Origin: Candidatus Nitrosoglobus terrae
GTDB lineage: Bacteria > Pseudomonadota > Gammaproteobacteria > Nitrosococcales > Nitrosococcaceae
DNA length: 64,000 nt
NCBI RefSeq assembly: GCF_002356115.1
Contig: NZ_AP014836.1
Coordinates: 1,579,091-1,643,090, forward strand
Direction of reading: 5' to 3'
Below the pieces are notes generated by a model, which worked only from the letters and a program-made list of their open reading frames with translations, did not search any database and was not told where the DNA came from. Positions 26,231-35,471 of this stretch are shown here, piece by piece. The position numbers were made by a program, and so were the translations under genes. Numbering within the stretch: the stretch's first letter is position 1; every line of letters starts with the position of its first letter.

Positions 26231-27292
26231 TCACTTTATATCTGTTACGGGTAAAGGAGTCTCCCCAGTATGAGTAGGTAAGATAGGATATTCTATTTTA
26301 GGTTGCTCACCCGTTAAGGTTTTTAAGAAAGCAACAACAGATGCCGTATCTTTACTATCAAGCGTAATACCTAGCTGCGTTGATCCCATGATATCCACTG
26401 CTTGATTAAGATTCCACACTTGGCCAGAATGAAAATAGGGAGGAGTTAAAGCCACATTTCTTAGGGAAGGAGCTCTAAAAACAAACTCATCACTTGCTTT
26501 TTTAGTTATAGCAAAACGTCCTTTATCTTTCTCTGGCAGCACATCAGGGCGAGGTTTTTTTGCAACACCAAAGGGATGATAGCTATTGCCGCCCACATTA
26601 ACCCCATTGTGGCAATTTGAACAGCCTTTATCCATAAATAATTTAAGCCCAGTTTTTTCGGTTTCGGTCAATGCCTCAGAATTACCTTTAAGGTATTGAT
26701 CAAAGCGTGATTTTGGGGTTAGCAAAGTAGCCTCAAAAGCTTCTATGGCTTTAGCTGTATTATCAAAGGTCACTGGATTAGCCTCATTGGGGAAGGCTTT
26801 CCGGAAACTTTGAACATATTCCGGAATACTCTTAAGCGTATCTTCTACACGTTCTGGGGTATTATTCATCTCCACTCCTGCTTGCACCGGCCCTTTTGCC
26901 TGTGCTGCCAGATCTGATGCCCGCCCATCCCAGAATTGAGCTACATTAAACACAGCATTAAGTACAGTAGGCGCGTTACGAGGCCCTTTTGCCCATCCAT
27001 GACCAATAGAAGTTTCCTGTAGATCTCCGCCACCAAGTGCTAAATTATGGCAAGTATTACAACTAATTAACCAACTTCTAGAGAGACGAGGATCAAAGTA
27101 AAGCCATTTACCAAGTGCAATTTTCCCCGGTGTTATCGTCACTCCGTCACGCAAAGCGGGTGGGGTAGCGGGAATAGGTTTAAATAGAGATTGAGCCTGC
27201 TGCATAAGCTTATCATCCCCCTCTTTTGCAAGAATGGGATTAATATGGCCAGCTCCCAGCGTCAACGCTAAACAGATAGCAAGTTTTTTCAT
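26231..27292 (-). CDS. ccpA: Di-haem cytochrome c peroxidase (CcpA/MauG family), periplasmic
   Basis: Reduces hydrogen peroxide in the periplasm with electrons from small cytochromes. At 353 residues it has a signal peptide (LAICLALTLGAGHINPILA). The first haem motif is CNTCH (C78, C81, H82), close to the LSRSWLISCNTCHNLALGGG context typical of bacterial peroxidases. The second haem motif is CSNCH in MDKGCSNCHNGVNVGG. FRAPSLRNVALTPPYFHSGQ is the conserved C-terminal block. The ATG has a strong AGGAGGG site seven bases upstream. It depends on the Ccm machinery encoded in this window. Confidence 0.93.
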   Translation of the reverse strand: MKKLAICLALTLGAGHINPILAKEGDDKLMQQAQSLFKPIPATPPALRDGVTITPGKIALGKWLYFDPRLSRSWLISCNTCHNLALGGGDLQETSIGHGWAKGPRNAPTVLNAVFNVAQFWDGRASDLAAQAKGPVQAGVEMNNTPERVEDTLKSIPEYVQSFRKAFPNEANPVTFDNTAKAIEAFEATLLTPKSRFDQYLKGNSEALTETEKTGLKLFMDKGCSNCHNGVNVGGNSYHPFGVAKKPRPDVLPEKDKGRFAITKKASDEFVFRAPSLRNVALTPPYFHSGQVWNLNQAVDIMGSTQLGITLDSKDTASVVAFLKTLTGEQPKIEYPILPTHTGETPLPVTDIK

Positions 27293-27622
27293 TCTTCTCC
27301 CTCCTTAATATAATGGGCGCGTTAAAAATATGGAGGCAAATCTGATTTATAATTTATCCGTATAACTTTCATATCATGAGTTTTTAATAACAGATATTAT
27401 AAATACCGTTTCTAATCATTATTCCTTAAATTAAGCGCTGCCTCTTCTAATATTAGATCTAAATTTATTTTAAAAATGTAATTGTAGTCTTGAAATTGAT
27501 TGCTTACAAATTTACAGTTAAATCCAGAAAAAATGAGCATTAGATCTAATAAATATCTAAAGAACCCCTACTCTAGATAAATACATTCTCGCCTACCCTG
27601 CTATACTAAATTTCTTAATTAA
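27293..27622. other. 330-bp intergenic region upstream of cytochrome c peroxidase gene
   Basis: AT-rich, no gene. On the minus strand a TATAAT hexamer occurs in GGTATTTATAATATCTG (around 27400), about 105 bp before the peroxidase start, without a good -35. The 10-bp palindrome TTAGATCTAA occurs at 27453-27462 and again at 27540-27549; the same word also occurs elsewhere in the window. No riboswitch or small gene is apparent. Confidence 0.45.
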
Positions 27623-29416
27623 TTACTTTAACCGTTCTAATTTCTCCCAACGCTGATATAGCTGCTTAACATTGTTTTCTGCCTTTTGAAGCTGGGCGTA
27701 TAGTGTTGCCAAACGACCAGCGTCACTCATAATTTCAGGATCATGGAGCTGTTGCTGAAAGGTATCCACGATATGCTCTGCTTTAATTATTTTTTGCTCA
27801 ATTCGATTAAGCTCTTTTCTTTCCTCATAGCTTAGCTTTAAAGAGGCTTTTTTTTCAGAGTTAAGCTTATTTGGGAAATCTTTAGTAGCTGGCTGGGGCT
27901 TTCTGGCCTCAAGCCACTGATAATAGTCCGCAAAAAATTCAACTTTTCCGCGGCCATCGAGATAAAGTAGGGTATCGCTAAGACGATCTAACAAAAACCG
28001 ATCGTGGGTAATCAGTACAATAGCGCCAGGAAAATCTTGTAAACTCTCCTCTAGCACCTCGAGGGTAGGGATATCTAGATCATTCGTAGGTTCATCCAGC
28101 AATAAAATATCTGCAGGCTGTAGCATTAAGTTAGCAATTAAAACTCGGGCTTGCTCCCCACCAGAAAGCTGAGAGATGGGAAGCCCTAATTTCTCTACAG
28201 GAAAAAGAAAACGTTTAGCCCAAGCGCTGATATGAACAGAATGCTCTCGAAAAACAACCCTATCTCCTAAAGGACATAAGGCTTCCTTTAAAGTTAGCTC
28301 AGGATTTAGCTGCTCTCGCTTTTGATCAAAGACTACTACCCGAATCCCATCGGCCCAAGTAATAGTACCTAAATCAGGGGCTAATTCTCCTCTCAATAGT
28401 TGTATTAACGTAGTTTTCCCGCTACCATTTTGCCCTAGCACTCCCACGCATTTACCTGGGGAAAGCTGTAAATTTAAATGCGCAAATAGCGCTCTCCCCC
28501 CGCGACTAATCCCAATATTTTGGGCTTCTAACAGTTTTTTGGTTTTTCGCCCAATGGCTTCAAAATCAATTTTTGCCGCTTTACCTTGCTGTACATTACG
28601 CGCTTTAATTACTTTCAGCTCACCCTGAAGCTGTTGAGCACTATTTAGGCGATAGCGCGCTTTAGAAGTCCGGGCTTTTGAACCTTGCTGTAACCACTCC
28701 AGTTCTCGCCGTACTTTATTAGCCAACACCAACTCTTGCTGTTCCTGTTGGCTAATAGCGGCCTCTCGTTTTTGGAGAAAGCTGCTGTAATTACCTTCTA
28801 CCTTAAGAAATCCTTCTGGATATTGTTGACTGATCTCAACGATCCGATTAGTGGTATTTTCTAAAAAATAACGATCATGACTTGCTAACACAAACGCAAA
28901 CGAGGATAGCTTTAGTATCCCCTCTAGCCATAAAATCCCTTCCATATCCAGATGATTGGTGGGCTCATCCATAAGTAATAAATCTGGTTTCTGTATCAAC
29001 GCTCGACTAATAGCAAGCCGTTTACGCCAACCTCCTGATAAAGTCCCTACCTTTTGCGTTGGATCAGCAAACCCTGTTTGACGAATTATTTCCTGAGTAC
29101 GCTGATCGTACCCCACTTCCAGCCCCCCTTCTGGAAAGGCATCCTGTAAGGTTTCTTCAACCGTTTTTTCTAAATTAAAGCGATCTTCTTGAGGTAAATA
29201 AACTACAAAAGTGCTCTGCTTTCGTGTAATTTCTCCTGAATCAGGAAGCTCTACTCCGGAGAAAATTTTCAATAACGTGGACTTTCCAGAACCATTAGGG
29301 CCAATTAATCCTAAACGCTCATCAGAAAAAAAATTCAAAGAAATATCGGAAAATAAAACCTGATTTCCATAAGACTTACTTATAGAATAGCTGCTAATCA
29401 ATAAAGTTGAGGCCAT
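27623..29416 (-). CDS. uup: ABC-F family ATPase Uup
   Basis: A 597-residue soluble protein with two ABC domains and no membrane segments. First Walker A GPNGSGKSTLL and signature TLSGGWRKRLAISRAL; second Walker A GQNGSGKTTLI and signature LSGGEQARVLIANLML. Both have LLLMDEPTNHLD/LLLDEPTNDLD Walker B regions. An interdomain linker rich in Arg/Gln (REAAISQQEQQELVLANKVR) and a C-terminal coiled coil (about 530-597) that binds DNA in E. coli Uup identify this subtype. Uup affects transposon excision and ribosome-associated processes. Confidence 0.93.
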   Translation of the reverse strand: MASTLLISSYSISKSYGNQVLFSDISLNFFSDERLGLIGPNGSGKSTLLKIFSGVELPDSGEITRKQSTFVVYLPQEDRFNLEKTVEETLQDAFPEGGLEVGYDQRTQEIIRQTGFADPTQKVGTLSGGWRKRLAISRALIQKPDLLLMDEPTNHLDMEGILWLEGILKLSSFAFVLASHDRYFLENTTNRIVEISQQYPEGFLKVEGNYSSFLQKREAAISQQEQQELVLANKVRRELEWLQQGSKARTSKARYRLNSAQQLQGELKVIKARNVQQGKAAKIDFEAIGRKTKKLLEAQNIGISRGGRALFAHLNLQLSPGKCVGVLGQNGSGKTTLIQLLRGELAPDLGTITWADGIRVVVFDQKREQLNPELTLKEALCPLGDRVVFREHSVHISAWAKRFLFPVEKLGLPISQLSGGEQARVLIANLMLQPADILLLDEPTNDLDIPTLEVLEESLQDFPGAIVLITHDRFLLDRLSDTLLYLDGRGKVEFFADYYQWLEARKPQPATKDFPNKLNSEKKASLKLSYEERKELNRIEQKIIKAEHIVDTFQQQLHDPEIMSDAGRLATLYAQLQKAENNVKQLYQRWEKLERLK

Positions 29417-29437
29417 TTTTTGTTAAAACTTACAATT

Positions 29438-30199
29438 TCAATAAGGCTTACGGGCTTCAAATCGTAGCCGCACATAATCAACTATCCAAGAGTTATCGCT
29501 ACGGCATAGTTTAGGGCGCAGCTTATCACATACTTCAGCAATGAACTCTGGCTGCTCAAGCTTAGGCACATCGGCGATAAAACATTGCCCAAAAGTCCAA
29601 AGCCATTGACTCATATCCGTAGATAATAAAGTTGGGCGCTGAAATAACTCAATCCGGATCAGCTGAAACCCAATAGACTCAAGTAGGCGCTGATATTCTT
29701 CGATGCTTGGAAAATACCAAGGGTTGAAGGTGCTAGGATCAGCTCTATATCGTGTTAGTACTTGGTATAACGCGGTGACAATAGTCTGGATATTCCCCTC
29801 TCCACCAAGTTCTCCAACAAATCTCCCGCCAGGAATTAAAGCCTTCCAGACCCCTTCGGCTACAGCTCTTGGCTGTTTCATCCAATGTAAGGCTGCATTA
29901 CTAAATACAGCATCAAATTCAGCGCTAAATTGAAGATACTCACCGTCCATTAGCCGAGCCTCCAGTCCTTGTGCCCTTACAGCATTTATAAATTCCGGAC
30001 TACTATCCACGCCAACGACATGGCATCCAAAAGCTGCTAGCTTCGCTGTAAGTGTCCCATCACCACAGCCTAGATCAAGGATATGCTCGTCTATTTTTGG
30101 GTTTAACCATGCTATCACAGGCATTCCTAGATCTGGCACAAACTGGGCATTTTTCCTATAATTTTGTAAATCCCATACTTGCCCAGCGCACATAAACAT
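29438..30199 (-). CDS. Class I SAM-dependent methyltransferase (trans-aconitate-methyltransferase-like)
   Basis: A 253-residue cytoplasmic methyltransferase. Motif I is HILDLGCGDGTLTAKLAAFG, motif II VVGVDSSPEFI, and the later FDAVFSNAALHWMKQP plus LIPGGRFVGELGG match the family of small-molecule methyltransferases that includes Tam. The acceptor substrate cannot be deduced. The start may be the first Met or the one three codons on. It sits 22 bp upstream of uup on the same strand. Confidence 0.8.
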   Translation of the reverse strand: MFMCAGQVWDLQNYRKNAQFVPDLGMPVIAWLNPKIDEHILDLGCGDGTLTAKLAAFGCHVVGVDSSPEFINAVRAQGLEARLMDGEYLQFSAEFDAVFSNAALHWMKQPRAVAEGVWKALIPGGRFVGELGGEGNIQTIVTALYQVLTRYRADPSTFNPWYFPSIEEYQRLLESIGFQLIRIELFQRPTLLSTDMSQWLWTFGQCFIADVPKLEQPEFIAEVCDKLRPKLCRSDNSWIVDYVRLRFEARKPY

Positions 30200-30613
30200 C
30201 TCCTCTATACTCGGCTGATAAACAATCTTTATATTAGTGATATTTTATCTTAGATGAGAGTTATCCTATAATAGTGTATGTTTTCCATATGCTATCGCAA
30301 TATGTCTCTTAAGCAGCTCAAGCATTAAATTGCTTTTAACCCTACCTTAGTAAATCTTACTCTTAGACTACACTGTCATAAAATTTAATAATTTTGCATT
30401 ATTTAGCTTTCAATAAATCTTCTTAGCTAGAATAACTAGCTAATGAAATTAAGCTCTTTCTTGATCACAAACTACAAACAAATAATTTCTACTAAATACC
30501 TAGATAACATACTTACTCAAGTTAATCTTACAAAACTCTTTTCTTTCGTAAGCAGAAAACTTGAAGTGATATTACTCATACATTACAGAGGAAAGCAACT
30601 TAAGGAGAACAAC
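30200..30613. other. Intergenic region upstream of fabI (no gene)
   Basis: 414 bp, very AT-rich. The reading frame of fabI is open back to an ATG at 30443. That 57-codon extension has no similarity to the FabI N-terminus, and the genuine start at 30614 has its own strong ribosome-binding site, so I treat 30443-30613 as leader. I find no confident promoter hexamers, no riboswitch and no RNA gene. Confidence 0.5.
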
Positions 30614-31393
30614 ATGGGATTTCTAACCAATAAAAAAGCGCTTATTGTAGGAGTAGCTAGTTCTCGCTCTATTGCCTGGGGAATTGCACAAGCCATGAAA
30701 AAGGAAGGGGCTGATCTAGCTCTAACCTATCAAAGTGAGAAACTTCAAAGTCGGGTTGAAAAGCTTGCCTCCGAATGTGGTACTGATATTATCCTTCCAT
30801 GTGATGTAAGTAGTGATGAGCAAATTGAAATGCTTTTTACTCGTCTTAATGGCTATTGGAATCATCTAGATATCATCATTCACTCAGTCGCCTTTGCTCA
30901 CCGTAATCAATTACAGGGTAATTACCTAGAAAATCTTACCCGGGAAGGATTTTTAACCGCCCATGAGATTAGCTCCTATAGTTTTTCCGCTCTGGCAAAA
31001 GCAGGTAGAACCATGATGCAGGGCCGCAATGGTGCCCTCCTTACTTTAAGCTATCTAGGGGCAGAGCGAACTATTCCCAACTATAATGTAATGGGAGTTG
31101 CTAAAGCGAGTCTTGAAGCAAACGTGCGTTACATGGCAACTTCTCTAGGACCTGAAGGTTTACGAGTTAATGCTATTTCCGCTGGTCCCATTAAAACGCT
31201 AGCCGCTTCAGGAATCGATAATTTCAATAAATTCCTGACCTACTCCGAGCACAACACGCCTCTTAGACGTAATGTTACTATTGATGAAGTTGGCAATGTA
31301 GCGGCATTCCTCTGCTCTGATTTAGCTTCAGGCATAACAGGTGAAATCATTTACGTTGATAACGGTTATCATATTATTGGAATGGGAGAATAA
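30614..31393 (+). CDS. fabI: Enoyl-[acyl-carrier-protein] reductase [NADH] FabI
   Basis: Final reductive step of each fatty-acid elongation cycle. I choose the ATG at 30614 (259 residues) because TAAGGAGAACAAC precedes it and [20 protein letters not shown] is the canonical FabI N-terminus (Rossmann-type GVASxRSI). The catalytic pair Y-x6-K is visible in [29 protein letters not shown] is the substrate-loop region; [16 protein letters not shown] follows. E. coli FabI is 262 residues. It is a single gene, followed by the inverted repeat at 31443-31491. Confidence 0.97.
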   Translation: MGFLTNKKALIVGVASSRSIAWGIAQAMKKEGADLALTYQSEKLQSRVEKLASECGTDIILPCDVSSDEQIEMLFTRLNGYWNHLDIIIHSVAFAHRNQLQGNYLENLTREGFLTAHEISSYSFSALAKAGRTMMQGRNGALLTLSYLGAERTIPNYNVMGVAKASLEANVRYMATSLGPEGLRVNAISAGPIKTLAASGIDNFNKFLTYSEHNTPLRRNVTIDEVGNVAAFLCSDLASGITGEIIYVDNGYHIIGMGE

Positions 31394-31442
31394 CCAAGCC
31401 ATCTCATTTCTATAAGTAATCTGATATTTATTCATATAGCTG

Positions 31443-31491
31443 AGGCGAATTTAATGGCTATCTCAAAGCAGATAAGCACTTAAATTCGCCT
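31443..31491. terminator. Long inverted repeat between convergent fabI and ppiD
   Basis: AGGCGAATTTAA (31443-31454) is the perfect reverse complement of TTAAATTCGCCT (31480-31491). Inside the 25-base loop TATCT and AGATA form a second, smaller stem. Downstream on the plus strand comes CTATTTTTCG (short T-run). It most likely terminates fabI and perhaps ppiD from the other side. The nested stem-in-loop design is unusual for a simple terminator. Confidence 0.6.
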
Positions 31492-31571
31492 ATACGTCTA
31501 TTTTTCGATTAACCATCATCCCTTTTTGCTTGAAAATGAAAGATCCTAATCTGCTGTTTTTTATGATCAAA

Positions 31572-33482
31572 TTAGAGATTTTCAGGGTATAGTTTAATCT
31601 TGGCCTTTGATTTTATCCCTTCAATAAAACTACGATAAGTAATCTCACCACGGCTACGCTCAATTTCTTGGATTAAAGATTGACGTGTCTTTTCATCTAA
31701 TTTGTTGAAATCTCCATCTCGAACTGAGTAAATACCCAGTACGGCATAATCACCTGTTTTCAATAACTGTCCAGCAAACACTGAACCTTCCAGCTCTGAT
31801 CGCGATAATCCATAGGCTGTGATCAGAATTTCTGGTGGAATATCAGCATTTATATCCTCTCGAGTATAAAATCTCTTCTCACTCCAGTTGACTCCTTCTT
31901 CAGCAAAAACAATCTCTGGCGACTCACCCTGTTGCAGCCGCTTAATAAACTCTTCTCCTAGCTCTTGAATTTTAGTTTTAGCTTCTGATCGAGTCAGTTT
32001 TTCTTTAATTTCTTTCTGAATCTCCTCAAAAGGCTGAATGTAAGCAGGAATACTTCTATTAACTCGTAGTACTACTAAATCATTAGGCCCTAATTCAATG
32101 GCTTGGCTATTAATCCCCTCCTCTAGTACCTCTTCACTAAAGGCCGCTGCTACCACTTTAGGATTAGCAGCAATTCCGCTGCCTCCACCCCGAGGGAAAG
32201 GCTTGCTAGTCTCAATCATAAGTCCAAGGGCTTCAGCAGCCATCTCAAGGGAGGAAGAATTCTCATACGTGAGGTTATCCAAGATATCGGCTTTTTCATA
32301 GAATTGATCTTCTGCCTGCTGTTGGCGATATTTTTGCGCTAATTCTTCACGTACCTCATCAAAGGATTTAGCTTTACCCGGCTGAATCCCCGTAAGTTTG
32401 ATGATGTGATAACCAAATTTACTCAGTATTGGTTTACTCAAATCTCCTACTTGTTTTAATGAAAATACCGCTTGTTCAAAAGCTGGATCCATAACCCCGC
32501 GACCAAAAAAACCTAAATCACCGCCATTCTTGGCTGATCCCGCATCCTTCGAAACTTCCTTAGCAACCTTTTCAAAAGACTCGCCTTTCTGCAACCTTTC
32601 AAGCACTTGCTGCGCCTCTTGTTGGGCGGTCTTATCGTTTTCTGGTGTAATTGATATCAATATATGGCTGGCTCGACGCTGCTCCGGCACGGTATATTGA
32701 TTTTTTATCTCCTCGTAAAAATTATGTAATACCTGCTCATTGATAGAAATATCTTTAGCCAGAGATTCTCCAGTGAGTCGTAGGTAATTGATGACAACTT
32801 GTTCTGGAATCTGAAACTCATCTGGATGGTCGTTATAGTATTCATGCAATTTACCCTCATCAATATGAGCAGTATCATAATACTTAGATACAGGTATAAT
32901 CCCATAACTAATCTCTCGCTGTTGATATCGCAAGCGAGCTATATCTTCTAATTCCTGCTGGGTAACAAAAGCTGAAAAACGTAAGGTAGAAACTAATTGC
33001 TCGCTTAGTAAAGCTAAACGCAAGCGTGACTCGTATTCAGCTGGCTCTAATCCTTCACTATTTAATACACTCTCATAAAGGGCAGAATCAAACCGTCCAG
33101 TTTCATCCTGAAAAGTTTTATTAGTTTGGATAACTTGACTGAGATCTGAATCACTCATGTTTAGTCCAAGCTTAGTAACAGTTTCTAGTATTAAGCGTTG
33201 TTCAACTAGGCTGTTTAAAACGTTTTGCTTAATTGCCGGATCATCCAGCATATTTTCTGAGAAACCTTGGCCTATTAAAAGGCGTATTTGCTGTAGATAA
33301 TGCTGGAATGCTGTACGGAATTCTGAGATGGTAATTTCTTCACCATTTACAGAGGCAGCAATGGTTTCACCTCCATCACGGAAATAGTTATTAATACCCC
33401 AGAGAGTAAAAGGAATAGCAATAAGCCCAATAATTACCCAAGCTAAGATACCTTGAGCGCGATTCCGTATGGCTTCCAGCAT
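31572..33482 (-). CDS. ppiD: Periplasmic folding chaperone PpiD (SurA_N + PpiC parvulin domains)
   Basis: A 636-residue inner-membrane-anchored periplasmic chaperone near the Sec exit. A short cytoplasmic N-terminus MLEAIRNRAQ is followed by a transmembrane helix (GILAWVIIGLIAIPFTLWGI). A SurA-like N-terminal domain follows, with NGEEITISEFRTAFQHYLQQ. The central parvulin domain includes RRASHILISI, GGDLGFFGRGVMDPAFEQAV and SKFGYHIIKLTG. C-terminal extension about 400-636. It lies downstream of hupB and two tRNAs, the same order as in many gammaproteobacteria. Confidence 0.95.
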   Translation of the reverse strand: MLEAIRNRAQGILAWVIIGLIAIPFTLWGINNYFRDGGETIAASVNGEEITISEFRTAFQHYLQQIRLLIGQGFSENMLDDPAIKQNVLNSLVEQRLILETVTKLGLNMSDSDLSQVIQTNKTFQDETGRFDSALYESVLNSEGLEPAEYESRLRLALLSEQLVSTLRFSAFVTQQELEDIARLRYQQREISYGIIPVSKYYDTAHIDEGKLHEYYNDHPDEFQIPEQVVINYLRLTGESLAKDISINEQVLHNFYEEIKNQYTVPEQRRASHILISITPENDKTAQQEAQQVLERLQKGESFEKVAKEVSKDAGSAKNGGDLGFFGRGVMDPAFEQAVFSLKQVGDLSKPILSKFGYHIIKLTGIQPGKAKSFDEVREELAQKYRQQQAEDQFYEKADILDNLTYENSSSLEMAAEALGLMIETSKPFPRGGGSGIAANPKVVAAAFSEEVLEEGINSQAIELGPNDLVVLRVNRSIPAYIQPFEEIQKEIKEKLTRSEAKTKIQELGEEFIKRLQQGESPEIVFAEEGVNWSEKRFYTREDINADIPPEILITAYGLSRSELEGSVFAGQLLKTGDYAVLGIYSVRDGDFNKLDEKTRQSLIQEIERSRGEITYRSFIEGIKSKAKIKLYPENL

Positions 33483-33523
33483 AAATTTAGATACCCCCTT
33501 AGCAGGATAATTAAGTTAATTAG

Positions 33524-33566
33524 AAAAAAAAAGCGCATTTACAATCATGTAAATTGCGCTTTTTAT
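33524..33566 (-). terminator. Rho-independent terminator after tRNA-Asp
   Basis: Read on the minus strand, AAAAAGCGCAATTTACA, a loop of about four bases, then TGTAAATGCGCTTTTTTTTT. The stem is 16 bp with one bulged base and ends in a nine-base T-run (33524-33532). It lies between the 3' end of tRNA-Asp and the start of ppiD. It therefore ends the hupB/tRNA transcript and leaves ppiD needing its own promoter or readthrough. Confidence 0.88.
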
Positions 33567-33584
33567 TTTTATAGTCACTAAAAA

Positions 33585-33661
33585 TGGCGGAGTGGACGGG
33601 ACTCGAACCCGCGACCCTCGGCGTGACAGGCCGATATTCTAACCAGCTGAACTACCACTCC
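33585..33661 (-). tRNA. tRNA-Asp (anticodon GTC)
   Basis: The minus strand reads GGAGTGGTAGTTCAGCTGG... with anticodon loop CCTGTCACG (GTC) and T-arm GTCGCGGGTTCGAGTCCCGT. The acceptor stem GGAGTGG/CCACTCC is perfect, the discriminator is G and the CCA end is encoded (33585-33587). 77 nt. All arms fold normally. Confidence 0.98.
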
Positions 33662-33681
33662 TAAAAACTACCCGCCCTACA

Positions 33682-33757
33682 TGGTGGGTGCTGAGGGGTT
33701 CGAACCCCCGACTTTCGCCTTGTAAGGGCGACGCTCTCCCAGCTGAGCTAAGCACCC
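33682..33757 (-). tRNA. tRNA-Val (anticodon TAC)
   Basis: The minus strand reads GGGTGCTTAGCTCAGCTGGG... with anticodon loop CTTACAAGG (TAC) and T-arm CGGGGGTTCGAACCCCT. The acceptor GGGTGCT/AGCACCC is perfect, the discriminator is A and CCA is encoded (33682-33684). 76 nt. It is separated by 20 bp from tRNA-Asp, so they should be one transcript. Confidence 0.98.
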
Positions 33758-33766
33758 AAGAAACTT

Positions 33767-34039
33767 CTAGTTTACGGCATCTTTAAGAAGCTTTCCAGCT
33801 TTAAATAACGGACTCTTAGATGCACTAATTTTAATTTCCTCACCCGTCTGCGGATTACGGCCAATTCGAGCAGCTCGCTCTCGAACAGAAAAAGTGCCAA
33901 AACCAATAATAGCCACTTGATCTCCGCGTCTTAGGGCATCAGTAACTGCCTCGATAACAGAGTCTACGGCACGAGCTGCTGCAGCTTTAGTCAGACCTCC
34001 CGTTTCCGCCACCGATTCAATAAGCTCTGATTTATTCAC
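33767..34039 (-). CDS. hupB: DNA-binding protein HU-beta
   Basis: A 90-residue nucleoid protein. [20 protein letters not shown] is the typical HU N-terminus and [20 protein letters not shown] contains the DNA-inserting RNP loop that ends in RNPQTGEEI. The final [14 protein letters not shown] is the usual C-terminal helix. Its stop is nine bases from tRNA-Val, consistent with cotranscription. It contrasts with the second, exported HU-fold protein at 62545-62991. Confidence 0.97.
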   Translation of the reverse strand: MNKSELIESVAETGGLTKAAAARAVDSVIEAVTDALRRGDQVAIIGFGTFSVRERAARIGRNPQTGEEIKISASKSPLFKAGKLLKDAVN

Positions 34040-34409
34040 TAAAATAATTCCCCTATTTTCTTTGATGCTATAAACTTCAACTTATTCTACGGCTCACCAG
34101 TTAGCTTCCTCAGCTCGGCTTAGTTCAAATAAATTTCGTAATTTATACCAATTGGTTGTGAATCGGTCAAGCGCCTTTACATTTCAAGCATAGTTTCAAC
34201 TATTTATCTATCTGCCCCTAATCTGCCTATTTAATATCAGTTATTGCGAGTTATATATTAGTTAATCTTACTAGATTAAGAAACTCAGGGGGAGATAATC
34301 AATATGATAACGCTCACTTAATACAGATTATATTTTACGTACTACTACGTATTGTTACCTATATCGACAGCAATATAACCTCTTCACAAATAAATAAAAA
34401 GGGGGAAAT
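34040..34409. other. Divergent intergenic region between hupB and yajG
   Basis: 370 bp, AT-rich, no gene. In E. coli the interval between the divergent yajG gene and hupB holds bolA, tig, clpP, clpX and lon. None of them is here, and I see no recognisable remnant. The near-palindrome ACGTACTACTACGT lies around 34338-34351. A purine-rich AAAAAGGGGGA just before 34410 is the yajG ribosome-binding site. Confidence 0.5.
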
Positions 34410-35003
34410 ATGATTAAGCGTTATAGGTTAGCCCGTCTTGTGGCTATTGCTACATTTTCACAGAGTGGTTGTATGTTTCATCCACAAACTGTGCATCTAC
34501 AACCACAAGTTCAATACGTTGATAGTGACGATGGTCATGGATTGCCTATTGCACTCATAGTGGAAGATGAGCGGCCAACCCAAAACTTAGGGCACAGAGG
34601 TGACGGAATGATCTCAGCGGCCGCTATAACTACTGACTCAGACATTGCAGCAACCATCAAACAACACATCGCTCAAGGGCTTACCCATCGCGGCTTCAAA
34701 ATAGCTGATGATCTAAATAGTATGCCACATGCAACGCTTACAGTACGTATACGTGATCTGCAAACACAACTACATTCCGGTTTCTGGGTTGGCCATCAAG
34801 AATCTAATGCCGCCGCACAGGTTACAGCAACCCAAGGTAATCGTACATATGAGCGTTTTTATCGCGCCGACTCAAGGAAATCAAAGATTTTTGTTTCAAC
34901 TGCGGGGCAAAATAGTAAATATATAAATACAGTCTTATCTAATTTAATTGATAAGATTATTAATGATAAGAAATTAATATCATTAATAACGTCAAATGAC
35001 TAA
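34410..35003 (+). CDS. yajG: YajG family lipoprotein
   Basis: A 197-residue exported protein with a short signal sequence ending in a lipobox-like SQSGC (cysteine about residue 21; Gln at -3 is atypical). The mature part HLQPQVQYVDSDDG...GLPIALIVEDERP, then AATIKQHIAQGLTHRGFKI and LTVRIRDLQTQLHSGFW, matches the YajG outer-membrane lipoprotein family of unknown function. It is divergent from hupB. A terminator-like hairpin follows. Confidence 0.8.
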   Translation: MIKRYRLARLVAIATFSQSGCMFHPQTVHLQPQVQYVDSDDGHGLPIALIVEDERPTQNLGHRGDGMISAAAITTDSDIAATIKQHIAQGLTHRGFKIADDLNSMPHATLTVRIRDLQTQLHSGFWVGHQESNAAAQVTATQGNRTYERFYRADSRKSKIFVSTAGQNSKYINTVLSNLIDKIINDKKLISLITSND

Positions 35004-35032
35004 AAGACTCTTGTTCTTGTATTGGTGATGGA

Positions 35033-35051
35033 AAACCCTTTTGAAGGGTTT
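35033..35051 (+). terminator. Hairpin after yajG
   Basis: AAACCCTT (35033-35040), loop TTG, AAGGGTTT (35044-35051): an 8-bp perfect stem 30 bases after the yajG stop. The sequence after it on the plus strand (CGTTAAATAAT) has no T-run, so it may be a weak or Rho-assisted terminator. Confidence 0.5.
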
Positions 35052-35471
35052 CGTTAAATAATATTAAACTGCTGTCATTACCGCACCGCTTCGCTATTTA
35101 GGAATGTCACATTGCTATGCTTAATAACGGAGTGTAGTGGGAAACTATATCAGGAAAAATTAAAAAAACGAACCTAGACCAGACAGGGTATTCTGGTATC
35201 AGCTTAATAATAAGGAATTAAGAAGAATTGCAGTAGAAATAAAATTAACCGCTAAAACCAGGGCACTATCAGGAAATATTGGGAAATGATTCCAATAAAT
35301 AGTGATTGCAGTTTTGTTTTATATTTATATGTTGCGTCAAACGAAGCAATTAAAAACAGACTTAAAAGAATATTTGATGATATTTAATGCACATTGAAGT
35401 AATTACACTGGATTATTTTAAAAGACGATTTATAGAGCGATGATCTTGACTCAAAGCGTAAGCCTGTCTAG

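Noticed and set aside
27453..27549. Paired TTAGATCTAA palindromes as operators
   Set aside because: The same 10-mer occurs elsewhere in the window (for example near 63252), as expected by chance in AT-rich DNA.
30443..30613. A 57-residue N-terminal extension of FabI
   Set aside because: The extension has no FabI character, while ATG 30614 has a strong ribosome-binding site and the canonical N-terminus.
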